A stretch of DNA of 64,000 nucleotides from an uncultured Paracoccaceae bacterium. GTDB lineage: Bacteria; Pseudomonadota; Alphaproteobacteria; Rhodobacterales; Rhodobacteraceae. Positions 8,714 to 18,623 of the stretch are shown one piece after another (position 1 is the stretch's first letter; each line of letters starts with the position of its first letter). A model generated the notes under the pieces. It saw nothing but the letters and a program-made list of their open reading frames with translations, ran no database searches and was not told the origin of the DNA. Location: contig CAKSTR010000002.1 in NCBI GenBank assembly GCA_934500835.1, positions 124,001 through 188,000 of the forward strand, written 5' to 3'. The translations under genes and the position numbers were made by a program.

Positions 8714-9880
8714 ATGCCCGTCAAGAACCGTTTCGCCGAGATGCTGCCCGAGATCACCGCCTGGCGCCACGATTTCCACGAGAACCCCGAACTGTTGTAC
8801 GAGGTGCATCGGACGGCCGCGCGGGTGGCGGAACTGTGCCGCAGCTTTGGCTGCGACGAGGTGGTGGAAGGCATCGGCAAGACCGGCGTCGTCGCGGTCA
8901 TCCGGGGCAGGTCCAACACGCGCGGCCGCACCATCGGCCTGCGCGCCGATATGGACGCCCTGCCGATCCATGAGCAGACCGGCGTGTCCTACGCCTCCAG
9001 AACCCCCGGCAAGATGCATGCCTGCGGCCATGACGGCCACACCGCGATGCTGCTTGGCGCGGCGAAGTATCTGGCCGAGACGCGCAATTTCGACGGCACC
9101 GTGGTCTGCATCTTCCAGCCGGCCGAAGAGGGCGGCGGCGGCGGGCTGAAGATGGTTGAGGATGGGCTGATAACCCGTTGGAGCATTGATGAAGTTTACG
9201 GCATGCACAATATGCCGGGCATCCCTCTGGGCACCTTCGCCATCCGCCCCGGCGCGATGATGGCGGCGGCCGACCAGTTCGACATCGTGGTCACCGGCAA
9301 AGGCGGCCATGCCGCGAAGCCGCATGATTGCATCGACACGACGGTTGTCGCCGCACATATCGTCGTGGCGATCCAGACCATCGCCAGCCGCAATGTCGAT
9401 CCCCTGAAACAGGTCGTGGTCTCGGTCTGCACGGTCGAGACCGACAGCACCGCCCATAACGTCATCCCGCAGGTGGTGAAGATGCGCGGCACGGCGCGGA
9501 CCCTGGACCCGGCGGTGCAGGATCTGGTCGAGCGGCGGTTGCACGAGGTGGTCGAGGGCACTGCCCTTGCTCTTGGGGCGCGGGCCGAACTGACCTATCG
9601 CCGGGGCTATCCGGTCACGATGAACGCGCCCGACAACACCGGCTTTGCGGTCGAGGTGGCGCAGGGGGTTTCGGGCCGTGTCGATACCGGGCTGGAGCCG
9701 ATGATGGGGGCCGAGGATTTCTCGTACATGCTGAACGAGCGCCCCGGCGCCTATATCTTCCTTGGCAACGGCGATACAGCGATGGTTCATCACCCCGCCT
9801 ACAACTTCGACGACCGCGCCATTCCCTATGGCTGCAGCTGGTATGTCGGCATGGCCGAGGCGCGGTTGCAGGCGGCCTGA
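8714..9880 (+). CDS. M20 amidohydrolase (hippurate hydrolase-like)
   Basis: 388 residues of the M20D amidohydrolase family (HipO/AbgB/IAA-amino acid hydrolase type). The motifs are in order: WRHDFHENPELLYEVHRTA near the N-terminus, GLRADMDALPIHE, then the metal-binding HACGHDGHTAMLLGAA and QPAEEGGGGG. The lid domain carries VTGKGGHAAKPHDCID. It cleaves an amide bond of an N-acylated amino acid or related compound in the cytoplasm. The ATG at 8714 has AAGGAGA 7 bases upstream. It follows the FAD enzyme by about 100 bases and is probably part of the same operon. It converges on the transporter genes with only two bases between stops. Confidence 0.85.
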   Translation: MPVKNRFAEMLPEITAWRHDFHENPELLYEVHRTAARVAELCRSFGCDEVVEGIGKTGVVAVIRGRSNTRGRTIGLRADMDALPIHEQTGVSYASRTPGKMHACGHDGHTAMLLGAAKYLAETRNFDGTVVCIFQPAEEGGGGGLKMVEDGLITRWSIDEVYGMHNMPGIPLGTFAIRPGAMMAAADQFDIVVTGKGGHAAKPHDCIDTTVVAAHIVVAIQTIASRNVDPLKQVVVSVCTVETDSTAHNVIPQVVKMRGTARTLDPAVQDLVERRLHEVVEGTALALGARAELTYRRGYPVTMNAPDNTGFAVEVAQGVSGRVDTGLEPMMGAEDFSYMLNERPGAYIFLGNGDTAMVHHPAYNFDDRAIPYGCSWYVGMAEARLQAA

Positions 9881-9882
9881 GA

Positions 9883-10800
9883 TCAGGCCCCCGGCCGGAA
9901 CGGGCGGGCGAGCGAGGCCGGGACCTCGATCCGCCGGCCCCGCTTCTGCGAGATGGCGACAAGGACAAGGATGGTTGCCAGATAGGGCAGGGCGGACAGC
10001 GCCTCGGACGGCAGGGGCAGGCCAAGGATCTGGCCATGCAGTTGCAGGATGGTGAAGCCGCCGAAAAGGACGGCGCCGGCCAGCGCGCGCCAGGGCTTCC
10101 AGGCGGCAAAGACCACCAGGGAAAGCGCGATCCAGCCGCGGCCTGCGGTCATGTTCTCGACCCAGATGCCGACATAGGCGATCGAGAGATAGGCCCCGGC
10201 AAGCCCGGCCATGGCGCCGCCGAACAGGATGGCGGCGAAGCGGATGCGCAGCACGGGATAGCCGATCGCATGGGCATTCTCGGGCGACTCGCCAATGGTG
10301 CGCAGCACCAGCCCGGCCTTGGTGCGCGTCAGCCACCACCACAGCAGCGGCACCATCGCTAGCGTCAGGTAGACCATGGCATCGAAGCGGAAGAGAAGCG
10401 GGCCGAGGACGGGGATATCCGACAGAAGCGGGATCGACAGCGGCTTCAGGGTGGCGACGGGGGTGCTGCCAAAGCCCATGCCGATCATTGCCGAAAGCCC
10501 GGTGCCGAAGATCGCAAGGGCAAGGCCGCTGGCATATTGGTTGGCCATGAAGACAAGGGCCAGCAAGGCGAAAAGGCACGACGCCAGCATCCCCGCCAGC
10601 GCGCCGCCGACGAAGGCCGCAGGCAGGCCCCAGCCCGCCATGGCCAGCCAGAAGGCCACTGCGGCACCGATCAGCATCATCCCCTCGATGCCAAGGTTCA
10701 GAACGCCGGATTTCTCGACCACCACCTCTCCGAGGGCGGCCAGCAAGAGGGGGGTGGCGGCGGTGATCGTGCCGACGAAGATCGCGATGCCCAGATCCAT
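9883..10800 (-). CDS. ABC transporter permease, BMP/purine-nucleoside type (second permease)
   Basis: 305 residues, about eight to nine hydrophobic helices, with the family motif LAALGEVVVEKSGVLNLGIEGMMLIGA near the N-terminus and GRGWIALSLVVFAAWKPW toward the C-terminus. This is the YufQ/NupQ type of permease that pairs with BMP lipoprotein-like receptors for nucleosides or purines. Its ATG overlaps the stop of the upstream permease gene (ATGA). It is the last gene of the minus-strand transporter operon. Confidence 0.9.
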   Translation of the reverse strand: MDLGIAIFVGTITAATPLLLAALGEVVVEKSGVLNLGIEGMMLIGAAVAFWLAMAGWGLPAAFVGGALAGMLASCLFALLALVFMANQYASGLALAIFGTGLSAMIGMGFGSTPVATLKPLSIPLLSDIPVLGPLLFRFDAMVYLTLAMVPLLWWWLTRTKAGLVLRTIGESPENAHAIGYPVLRIRFAAILFGGAMAGLAGAYLSIAYVGIWVENMTAGRGWIALSLVVFAAWKPWRALAGAVLFGGFTILQLHGQILGLPLPSEALSALPYLATILVLVAISQKRGRRIEVPASLARPFRPGA

Positions 10801-11866
10801 CAGACGGCCCCCCCGGTGCGGGTGATGCGCCATGAGGTGAAGAACTCGCTGGCCAGAAGGAAGAAGAGAAGCAGGCCCTGAAACACCCGGGTTATATGGG
10901 CCGGGATGCCGAAGGAGACCTGCACCGCCTCGCCGCCGACATAGGTCAGGGCAAGGAACAGGCCGCCCAGAAGGATGCCGACGGGGTGCAGCCGGCCGAT
11001 GAAGGCGACGATGATGGCGGCGAAACCATAGCCCGGCGAGATGACGGCGGACAGCTGGCCAAGCGGCCCCGACACCTCGTAGAAGCCGGCGATGCCGGCG
11101 GCCCCGCCTCCGGCCAGAAGCCCGGTCCAGATCGCGCCCTTTTCCGAAAAGCCGACATAGCGGGCGGCACGCGGGGCGGCTCCGCCGACGGAAAGCCGGT
11201 AGCCGGCGAAAGAACGCGCGATGAAGACCCAAAGAAGGCCAAGCGCGATCAGGGCGAAAAAGACCGAGGCCGTGACCCTGAAGCGCGGATCAAGCGGGGT
11301 CAGAAGGCCATCGGCGGGCATCATCGCGGTTTGCGGGAAGTTGAAGCCCATCGGGTCGCGCCACGGCCCGCGCACCAGCCACGACAGCACGAAGCCCGCG
11401 ATATAGGTCAGCATCAGGGTGACAAGGATCTCGTTGGTATCAAAGCGCGCCCGCAGGAAGGCGGCGATCCCGGCCCAGGCCATGCCGGCCAGCATGGCGG
11501 CAAGGAACATCAGCGGCATCAGGATGGCCTGCAGCCCCTGCGGCGCGAAAAGTCCGACCCCGGCGGCGGCAACGGCGCCCATGATCAGCTGACCCTCGGC
11601 GCCGATGTTCCAGATGTTGGCGCGGAACCCCACGGCAAGACCTGCCGCGATGATGATCAGGGGGACGGCCTTCACCAGAAGCTCGGTCAGGCCGTAAAGA
11701 CTGCTGACCGGACCGATGAAAAACGCTTTCAGCGTTGGCAGGGGCGCGAAGCCAAGCGCCCAGAAGAGGGTGCCGCCAAAGACCAGCGTCAGGACGACGG
11801 CGGCAAGGGGGGCCATCAGCCGGGTGGCCAGCGTCACATTGCGGCGGGGTTCGATCCGCAGGGTCA

Positions 11867-11867
<1 letters not shown>
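10800..11867 (-). CDS. ABC transporter permease, BMP/purine-nucleoside type (first permease)
   Basis: 355 residues, multi-helix inner-membrane permease of the YufP/NupP type. Characteristic segments are FRANIWNIGAEGQLIMGAVAAAGVG and SPGYGFAAIIVAFIGRLHPVGILLGGLFLA. It forms a heteromeric pore with the second permease. It starts within the stop codon of the ATPase gene and ends within the start of the next permease, so all four transporter genes are tightly coupled. Confidence 0.9.
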
Positions 11868-13413
<1,546 letters not shown>

Positions 13414-13414
<1 letters not shown>

Positions 13415-14496
13415 CAGCCAAGCGTGCCGATCATGCCGTCAACCAGCCAGTTGATGCCGCGCACATCGGCATCGGCCAGCACGCCGCCCGCAGGCACCAT
13501 GACATTGCCCTGATTGTCCTTGATCTCGCCGGCATAGGGTTGCAGGGCACCCGACTTCACGCCCTCGACCGCGGCATCCAGCTTGGCGCGCACGTCTTCG
13601 GGGATTGCCGCGTTGAAGGGGGCAAGGGTGACGACACCGCCGGCCAGCCCGTCCCAGCGGGATTCGGTCTTCCAGGTGCCGTCCAGCACCGCCTGTGCGG
13701 CCCGCACGTAATCCGAACTCCAGTCCAGCACGACCGAGGTCAGCTGGCTGTCGGGGCCAAAGCTGGTCAGGTCGCTGGCATAGCCGACCGAATAGACCCC
13801 GGCCTCTTGCGCGGCCTGCACGCAGACGCCGGTGTCGGTCATGCCAAGGATCACATCGGCGCCTTGCGCCATCAGGGCCTGTGCGGCCTCTTTCTCCTTG
13901 CCCGGGTCGAACCACGAATTCAGGAATACGATCGAGCAGGTGATGGCGGGGTTCACCGACCGGGCGCCCAGAAGGAAGGCATTGCCCGGGCCGACGATGT
14001 CGGGGATCGGGAAGCCGCCGACAAAGCCCAGCTTGCCGGTCTTGGTCATATGTCCCGCCGCGATGCCGGCGATGTACATCCCCTCGTAATACTTCGCCTC
14101 GAACGTGCCGAGGTTGTCGAGATGCACGATGCCCGAGCAATGCTCCCACGCCACGTCCGGGAAGGCGGGGGCCACTTTCTGCATCGGCTGTCCCAGGGAA
14201 AAGCTGGTGCCGAAGATCAGCCGGTGCCCGCTGGAGGCCAGATCGCGGAACACCCGCTCGGCGTCCTGCGGCAGGAAGGTGTTGTCGACGACCGTCACCT
14301 CGACCTTGTCGCCAAGCGCGGCCTTGATCGCCTCGATGCCAAGGGCGTGCTGCTTCGACCAGCCGATCTCGGCCGCCGGAGACGCATTGACCTGACCGAT
14401 CTTCAGCACATCCTGCGCCAGCGCGATCCGGGGCAGGGCCAGTGCACCGGCCAGCGCCGCCGATCCCTGAAGCAGTCTTCTGCGCGAAAGTGTCAT
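13414..14496 (-). CDS. BMP-family substrate-binding protein (purine/nucleoside receptor)
   Basis: 360 residues with a Tat-type signal: SRRRLLQGSAALAGALALP, with cleavage likely after LAQ at about residue 28. The mature part has the PnrA/BMP fold segments GQVNASPAAEIGWSK, LIFGTSFSLGQPM, KLGFVGGFPIPDIV and ADVILGMTDTGVC. It should bind the ligand in the periplasm and deliver it to the two permeases. The adjacent guanine deaminase and N-demethylase-like genes suggest a purine or methylated purine as ligand, which is inference. It is the first gene of the transporter operon, 45 bases after the GntR gene. Confidence 0.9.
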
Positions 14497-14541
14497 CTCG
14501 TCTCTCCTGTCGTGCCAATGCGTGATGGGCGTTTGTCCGGG

Positions 14542-15264
14542 TCAGGCCGGTTCCGTCTTCTGTACGGGGCGGGAAAGCGGCTGCGGCTTCAGCCAGCGCG
14601 ACAGCACCTCTTCCAGATCGGGGCGGATCGCGGCGCGCATGTCCATGTCATAGCCGCGGGCGATGGCATCGTAATGGCTGGCGATCAGCCGCAGGGCCGG
14701 CTCTACCCGGCCGTCCTTCATGTGCGACAGGATCAGCGCATGGTCATCGGTCAGCCTTTGCCGGTGATAATCGCGGTTGGTGTAGAGAAGGCGGATCAGC
14801 TGCGACCGGCGCAGAAGCCGGGCATGGCTTTCCTCAAGCACCCGGTTGCGCGCCAGCCGGACCAGCTCGACATGGAATTCCGGGCCGATGCGGTCCGATC
14901 CGGCGTCATCGCCATGGTCAAGGCAGCACTGCGTCTCGCAGACATTGCAGTCCAGCCGCTCAAGGTCCGAGGGCGCGCCACGGGCGACCAGTTGAAAGGC
15001 CGCGCCCTGTTCGATGGCGGCGATGGCCTCGAAGATGTCGAAGGCCTCGCGGGCGTCCAGCTCGGCCACGAACGACCCCCGGTTGGCGTGCATCTGCACC
15101 AGCCCCTCGCGGCCAAGAAGAAGCAGCGCCTGTTTCACCACGGCGCGGCTGGTGTTGCAGGCCTCGGCCAACTGCCGTTCGCCCAGCTTGAAGCCGGGCG
15201 GCAGCTCCTGTGCGCCGATGGCGCCGGAGAGGGCTTCTGCAATCTCCTGAGAGCGGGTTGCCAT
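14542..15264 (-). CDS. GntR-family transcriptional regulator, FCD domain
   Basis: 240 residues. Residues ~5-70 form the winged helix (LGERQLAEACNTSRAVVKQALLLLGREGLVQ, HANRGSFVAEL); the rest is an all-helical FCD effector domain including FHVELVRLARNRVLEE, LIRLLYTNRDYHRQR and DDHALILSHMKDG, whose acidic and His residues usually bind a metal or carboxylate. It precedes the transporter operon on the minus strand and is divergent from the ndmC-like gene. An inverted repeat between them, repeated before the argE-like operon, is its likely operator. Confidence 0.88.
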   Translation of the reverse strand: MATRSQEIAEALSGAIGAQELPPGFKLGERQLAEACNTSRAVVKQALLLLGREGLVQMHANRGSFVAELDAREAFDIFEAIAAIEQGAAFQLVARGAPSDLERLDCNVCETQCCLDHGDDAGSDRIGPEFHVELVRLARNRVLEESHARLLRRSQLIRLLYTNRDYHRQRLTDDHALILSHMKDGRVEPALRLIASHYDAIARGYDMDMRAAIRPDLEEVLSRWLKPQPLSRPVQKTEPA

Positions 15265-15328
15265 GCCTTGCCCGTCTGTCCTGTCGCGTGACTCACTGAC
15301 GCCAAGCTAGCGGATCACGGTCTGGACC

Positions 15329-15376
15329 TGTCAAGCAATCTCTGTAGTTGACATCGCAGGATTGAGGGATTGCTAT
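15329..15376 (+). promoter_or_regulatory. Divergent promoter/operator between the GntR gene and the ndmC-like gene
   Basis: TGTCAA (15329-15334) and TTGACA (15348-15353) form an inverted repeat with a 13-base spacer. On the plus strand TTGACA is a perfect -35 hexamer, followed after 17 bases by TGCTAT (15371-15376) as a -10 box. That predicts transcription from about 15383 and a leader of about 27 bases to the ATG at 15410. The left half-site is a TTGACA in the opposite direction, but its -10 is less clear. A protein bound to the repeat would cover the -35 box. Confidence 0.65.
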
Positions 15377-15409
15377 GCAATTCAGTTCCAGCGACCCGGA
15401 GGCAGCCCG

Positions 15410-16264
15410 ATGGCCGACAGTCTTCCCGATTCCTTCATGCTGAACCAGTGGTATCCGGTCTCGGCCCTGCAGGACGTGCAGGACCGGCCGCGCAACACCG
15501 TCCTGATGGGCGAGACGGTAAGCTATCACCACGAGGGTGGCGCCTGTCGGGTGCATGGGGCAGATGGCCGCGCCCTGCCGGTGCTGGAACAATACGCCTG
15601 CCTCTGGACCACGCTGGGCCGGCCCGAGGGCGGCCTGTTCCCGATCCCCGAATATGCCGAGGCAGATCGGCGCAACCTTGCGGCAGGCTCCATCGGGGTG
15701 AATGTCGCGGCGCAGCGCGGGATCGAGAATTTTCTTGATATGGGGCATTTTCCCTATGTCCACACCGGCATCCTGGGCGAGTTGCCGCATACCGAGGTCA
15801 AGGAATACAACGTGGAACTGCGCGAGGGCGGGCGCGAGATCGTGGCGACCGAATGCCTGTTCTACCAGCCCCGGGCCTCGACCGTCTCGACCGCCGGGGC
15901 GGATGTGGAATACATCTACCGGGTGCCGCATCCCACCTGTTCGGTGCTTTACAAGTCCAGTCCGATGGATGCCAGACGGCTGGACGTGATCGCGCTTTTC
16001 ATCCAGCCCGTCGGGCCGGAAAAATTCCGCGGCCATATGGTGCTGAGCATTCTGGACGATGTCAGCACCGACGATTTCATCAGCTATTTCCAGCTGCATA
16101 TCTTCGGGCAGGACAAGCCGATCCTTGAAAACCAGATGCCCAAGCGGTTGCCGCTGGACCCGCGGGCGGAAACCCCGATCCGTGCCGACAAGACCGCGAT
16201 CATGTATCGCCGATGGCTGGCGCAGAACGGCGTGACCTACGGCACGATTCCGGCGGCGGCATAA
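15410..16264 (+). CDS. ndmC: NdmC-like N-demethylase terminal oxygenase lacking a Rieske domain
   Basis: 284 residues. The C-terminal part is the non-haem iron catalytic domain of a Rieske oxygenase: IENFLDMGHFPYVHTG supplies Asn107/Asp110 and the iron ligands His113 and His118, and FGQDKPILENQ supplies Asp235. The N-terminus keeps the flanking strands of a Rieske domain (MLNQWYPVSAL, RNTVLMGETV, CLWTTLG) but has neither C-x-H nor C-x2-H, so no cluster can bind. This is the layout of Pseudomonas putida NdmC, which removes the N7-methyl of 7-methylxanthine using the extra Rieske centre of NdmD. GGAGG lies 7 bases before the ATG, which fixes the start. Methylpurine as substrate is inferred from the neighbours. 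Confidence 0.8.
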   Translation: MADSLPDSFMLNQWYPVSALQDVQDRPRNTVLMGETVSYHHEGGACRVHGADGRALPVLEQYACLWTTLGRPEGGLFPIPEYAEADRRNLAAGSIGVNVAAQRGIENFLDMGHFPYVHTGILGELPHTEVKEYNVELREGGREIVATECLFYQPRASTVSTAGADVEYIYRVPHPTCSVLYKSSPMDARRLDVIALFIQPVGPEKFRGHMVLSILDDVSTDDFISYFQLHIFGQDKPILENQMPKRLPLDPRAETPIRADKTAIMYRRWLAQNGVTYGTIPAAA

Positions 16265-16274
16265 GGGGATGGCG

Positions 16275-17978
16275 ATGGACGGTGCAGGCAGCATTGGCGC
16301 TTGGGTCCCGGTGGCAGCCAGTGAGGATGTGGTGCCCCGGCATGTGTTTCAGGGCAAGCTTTCGGGGCAGGAACTGGCGATCTGGCGGGCCGATGACGGT
16401 TTCGTCAACGTCTGGGAGAACCGCTGCCTGCATCGCGGCGTGCGGCTCTCCATCGGGGTGAATACTGGGACGGAACTGGTCTGCCAGTATCACGGCTGGC
16501 GCTATGCCAACCGCAACGCGGGCTGCACCTATATCCCCGCGCATCCCGCCGATGCGCCGCCGCGCACGATCTGCAACCGCACCTATCCGGTGCATGAGGC
16601 GAACGGGCTGATCTGGACCCATCTCGGTGACGTGGATGCCGCTGCCCCCGAGGCGCTGCCCGAAGCGCCGCTGGTCCTGCGGGCTGTGCCCCTGAACGCA
16701 AGCCCGGCCGATGTCGGCGCGGCGCTTGAAGGCCTTGCCCCCGGCGAGGGGTTGGCGCATCGGGGCGGGCTGGCCTTCTCGGATGGCGCCAGCACCCTGC
16801 AGCTTTACGTCCAGCCGATGGACGCCGGGCAATCTGTCATCCGCGGCTTTGTGACCGGCCCGCTGGCCGGGCAGGGGCTGTCGCTTCTGCGCCGGCTGAA
16901 CACGGCACTGACCGCCTTCGCCCGGGCGGCAGAGGCCGAGGCGCGTGCGCGACCCGCGCCGACGCCGATCCCGCCGGTCTATGGCCGGGTCAGCGAAGAG
17001 CTGGCAGAAATGCCCGAGATGGCGGGAGGGCCGGGCAAGATCAGGGTGACGGTGGCGGCCAGGACCATGGTGGCCGAAGGCATCGTCTCATTGGAGTTGC
17101 GCCCGCTGCGCGGCGTCCTGCCGGCCTTCCAGCCCGGTGCCCATATCGACGTGGCGTTGCCCAATGGCCTTGTCCGGCAATACTCGCTGGTGAACGGCCC
17201 CGGCGAGACCGACCGCTACATCATCGGCATCAAGCGCGAGCCGCAATCGGCGGGCGGGTCGGAGGCGATCCATGACCACCTCAAGGCTGGCGATCTGCTG
17301 GCGATTTCCGAGCCGCGCAACAACTTCCCGCTGCGCCGCGATGCCGAGGAGACGATCTTTCTGGCTGGCGGGATCGGCGTTACGCCGATGCTGGCGATGG
17401 CGGCTGCCATGGCGGTGGATGATCAGAATTTCCGGCTGCATTACTTCGCGGCCGGGTCGGACCATCTGGCCTTTGCCGACCGGCTGAAGGCGCTTGGCGA
17501 CCGGCTGACCCCGCATCTGGGGCTGGACGCGGCGGGCACCATGGCGGCGCTGAAGGCGATCCTTGCCGCCCCGGCCCCCGCGCGGCAGGTCTATGTCTGC
17601 GGCCCCGGCCCGATGCTGGACGCCGCCCGCCGCATTGCGGCCGACCAAGGCTGGCCCGAAAGCGCCGTCCATTTCGAATATTTCCGCAACACCCATCAGA
17701 TCGACGATTCCTCAAGCTTCGAGATCGCGCTGGCCCGGTCGGCCGTCACGCTGCAGGTGCCGGCCGGCAAGTCGATCCTGCAGGTCCTGCGCGAGAATGG
17801 CGTGGCCATGGCGTCGTCCTGCGGGCAGGGCGCCTGCGGCACCTGTCGCGTGAAGGTGCTGGAAGGCATCCCGGACCATCAGGATGTCTACCTGAACAAT
17901 ACCGAGCGTGCGGCGAACACCATGATCATGACCTGCGTGTCGCGCGCCAAATCCGACCGCCTTGTGCTGGATATCTAG
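16275..17978 (+). CDS. ndmD: NdmD-like reductase: Rieske domain + FMN/NADH reductase + 2Fe-2S ferredoxin
   Basis: 567 residues in three parts. Residues ~1-115 are a Rieske domain with Cys51-x-His53 and Cys70-x2-His73 (NRCLHRG, CQYHGWRY). Residues ~250-460 are a phthalate-dioxygenase-reductase-type module with the flavin motif RQYSLVN and the nucleotide motif AGGIGVTPMLAMA. The last ~85 residues are a plant-type ferredoxin with Cys516, Cys521, Cys524 and Cys554 (C-x4-C-x2-C-x29-C). It should pass electrons from NADH through FMN and the ferredoxin to its own Rieske cluster and on to the Rieske-less oxygenase upstream. The extra Rieske domain is the hallmark of NdmD. ATG 16275 is preferred (AAGGGG 6 bases upstream); 16269 is in frame. 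Confidence 0.85.
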   Translation: MDGAGSIGAWVPVAASEDVVPRHVFQGKLSGQELAIWRADDGFVNVWENRCLHRGVRLSIGVNTGTELVCQYHGWRYANRNAGCTYIPAHPADAPPRTICNRTYPVHEANGLIWTHLGDVDAAAPEALPEAPLVLRAVPLNASPADVGAALEGLAPGEGLAHRGGLAFSDGASTLQLYVQPMDAGQSVIRGFVTGPLAGQGLSLLRRLNTALTAFARAAEAEARARPAPTPIPPVYGRVSEELAEMPEMAGGPGKIRVTVAARTMVAEGIVSLELRPLRGVLPAFQPGAHIDVALPNGLVRQYSLVNGPGETDRYIIGIKREPQSAGGSEAIHDHLKAGDLLAISEPRNNFPLRRDAEETIFLAGGIGVTPMLAMAAAMAVDDQNFRLHYFAAGSDHLAFADRLKALGDRLTPHLGLDAAGTMAALKAILAAPAPARQVYVCGPGPMLDAARRIAADQGWPESAVHFEYFRNTHQIDDSSSFEIALARSAVTLQVPAGKSILQVLRENGVAMASSCGQGACGTCRVKVLEGIPDHQDVYLNNTERAANTMIMTCVSRAKSDRLVLDI

Positions 17979-18623
17979 ATGCTGCGTCTTTACGACTTCG
18001 ACCTTTCGGGCAACTGCTACAAGGCGCGGCTTCTGCTGGCGATCCTTGGGGTGGAGTATGAACGGAAGAACGTCGACTTCTTCCCGGGGTTCAAACACCG
18101 CGCGCCAGAGTTTCTTGCGATCAACCCGCTTGGGCAGTTGCCGGTGCTGGAAGATGGCGATCTGCGCATCGCGCAAAGTGCGGCGATCCTTGTCTACATC
18201 GCCCGCAAGTTCGACCCTTCGGGCCAATGGTATCCCCTGGACACGCCCGAGCGCACCGGCCAGACCCAGCAATGGCTGGGCTTTGCCGAGGGGCTGACCG
18301 CCACGGCATCCGCCGCGAGGCTGGCCGAGGGGATGGGCTTTGACTTCGACGTCGAGGCGGCGCGCGAGGGCGCGCACCGGCTTTTCGCCGTGATGGACGA
18401 ACATCTCTGGTTCCAGGAGCGGCAGGGACAGGACTGGCTGGTCTCGGGCAAGGCGCCGACGGTGGCCGACATCGCCTGCTTTCCATATGTGATGCTTTCC
18501 GAAGAAGGCGGCATCCCCCGGGAAACCTACCCCGCGATCCGCCGCTGGTCGGACCGGGTGAAACGCATCCCCGGCTTCGTGGTGATGCCGGGCATCTTCC
18601 CCGCCGTTCTTGGCAGCCAGTGA
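17979..18623 (+). CDS. ndmE: Glutathione S-transferase-like protein (NdmE-like)
   Basis: 214 residues with a thioredoxin-fold N-domain (LRLYDFDLSGNCYKARLLLAILG, NPLGQLPVLEDGDLRIAQSAAILVYIA) and an all-helical C-domain ending in VADIACFPYVML. By sequence it is an ordinary GST-fold protein. Position is what makes it notable: its ATG follows the stop of the reductase gene with no gap, exactly as in the NdmCDE system, where the GST-like NdmE holds oxygenase and reductase together. A structural role in that complex is inference; glutathione chemistry on released formaldehyde is an alternative. Confidence 0.75.
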   Translation: MLRLYDFDLSGNCYKARLLLAILGVEYERKNVDFFPGFKHRAPEFLAINPLGQLPVLEDGDLRIAQSAAILVYIARKFDPSGQWYPLDTPERTGQTQQWLGFAEGLTATASAARLAEGMGFDFDVEAAREGAHRLFAVMDEHLWFQERQGQDWLVSGKAPTVADIACFPYVMLSEEGGIPRETYPAIRRWSDRVKRIPGFVVMPGIFPAVLGSQ

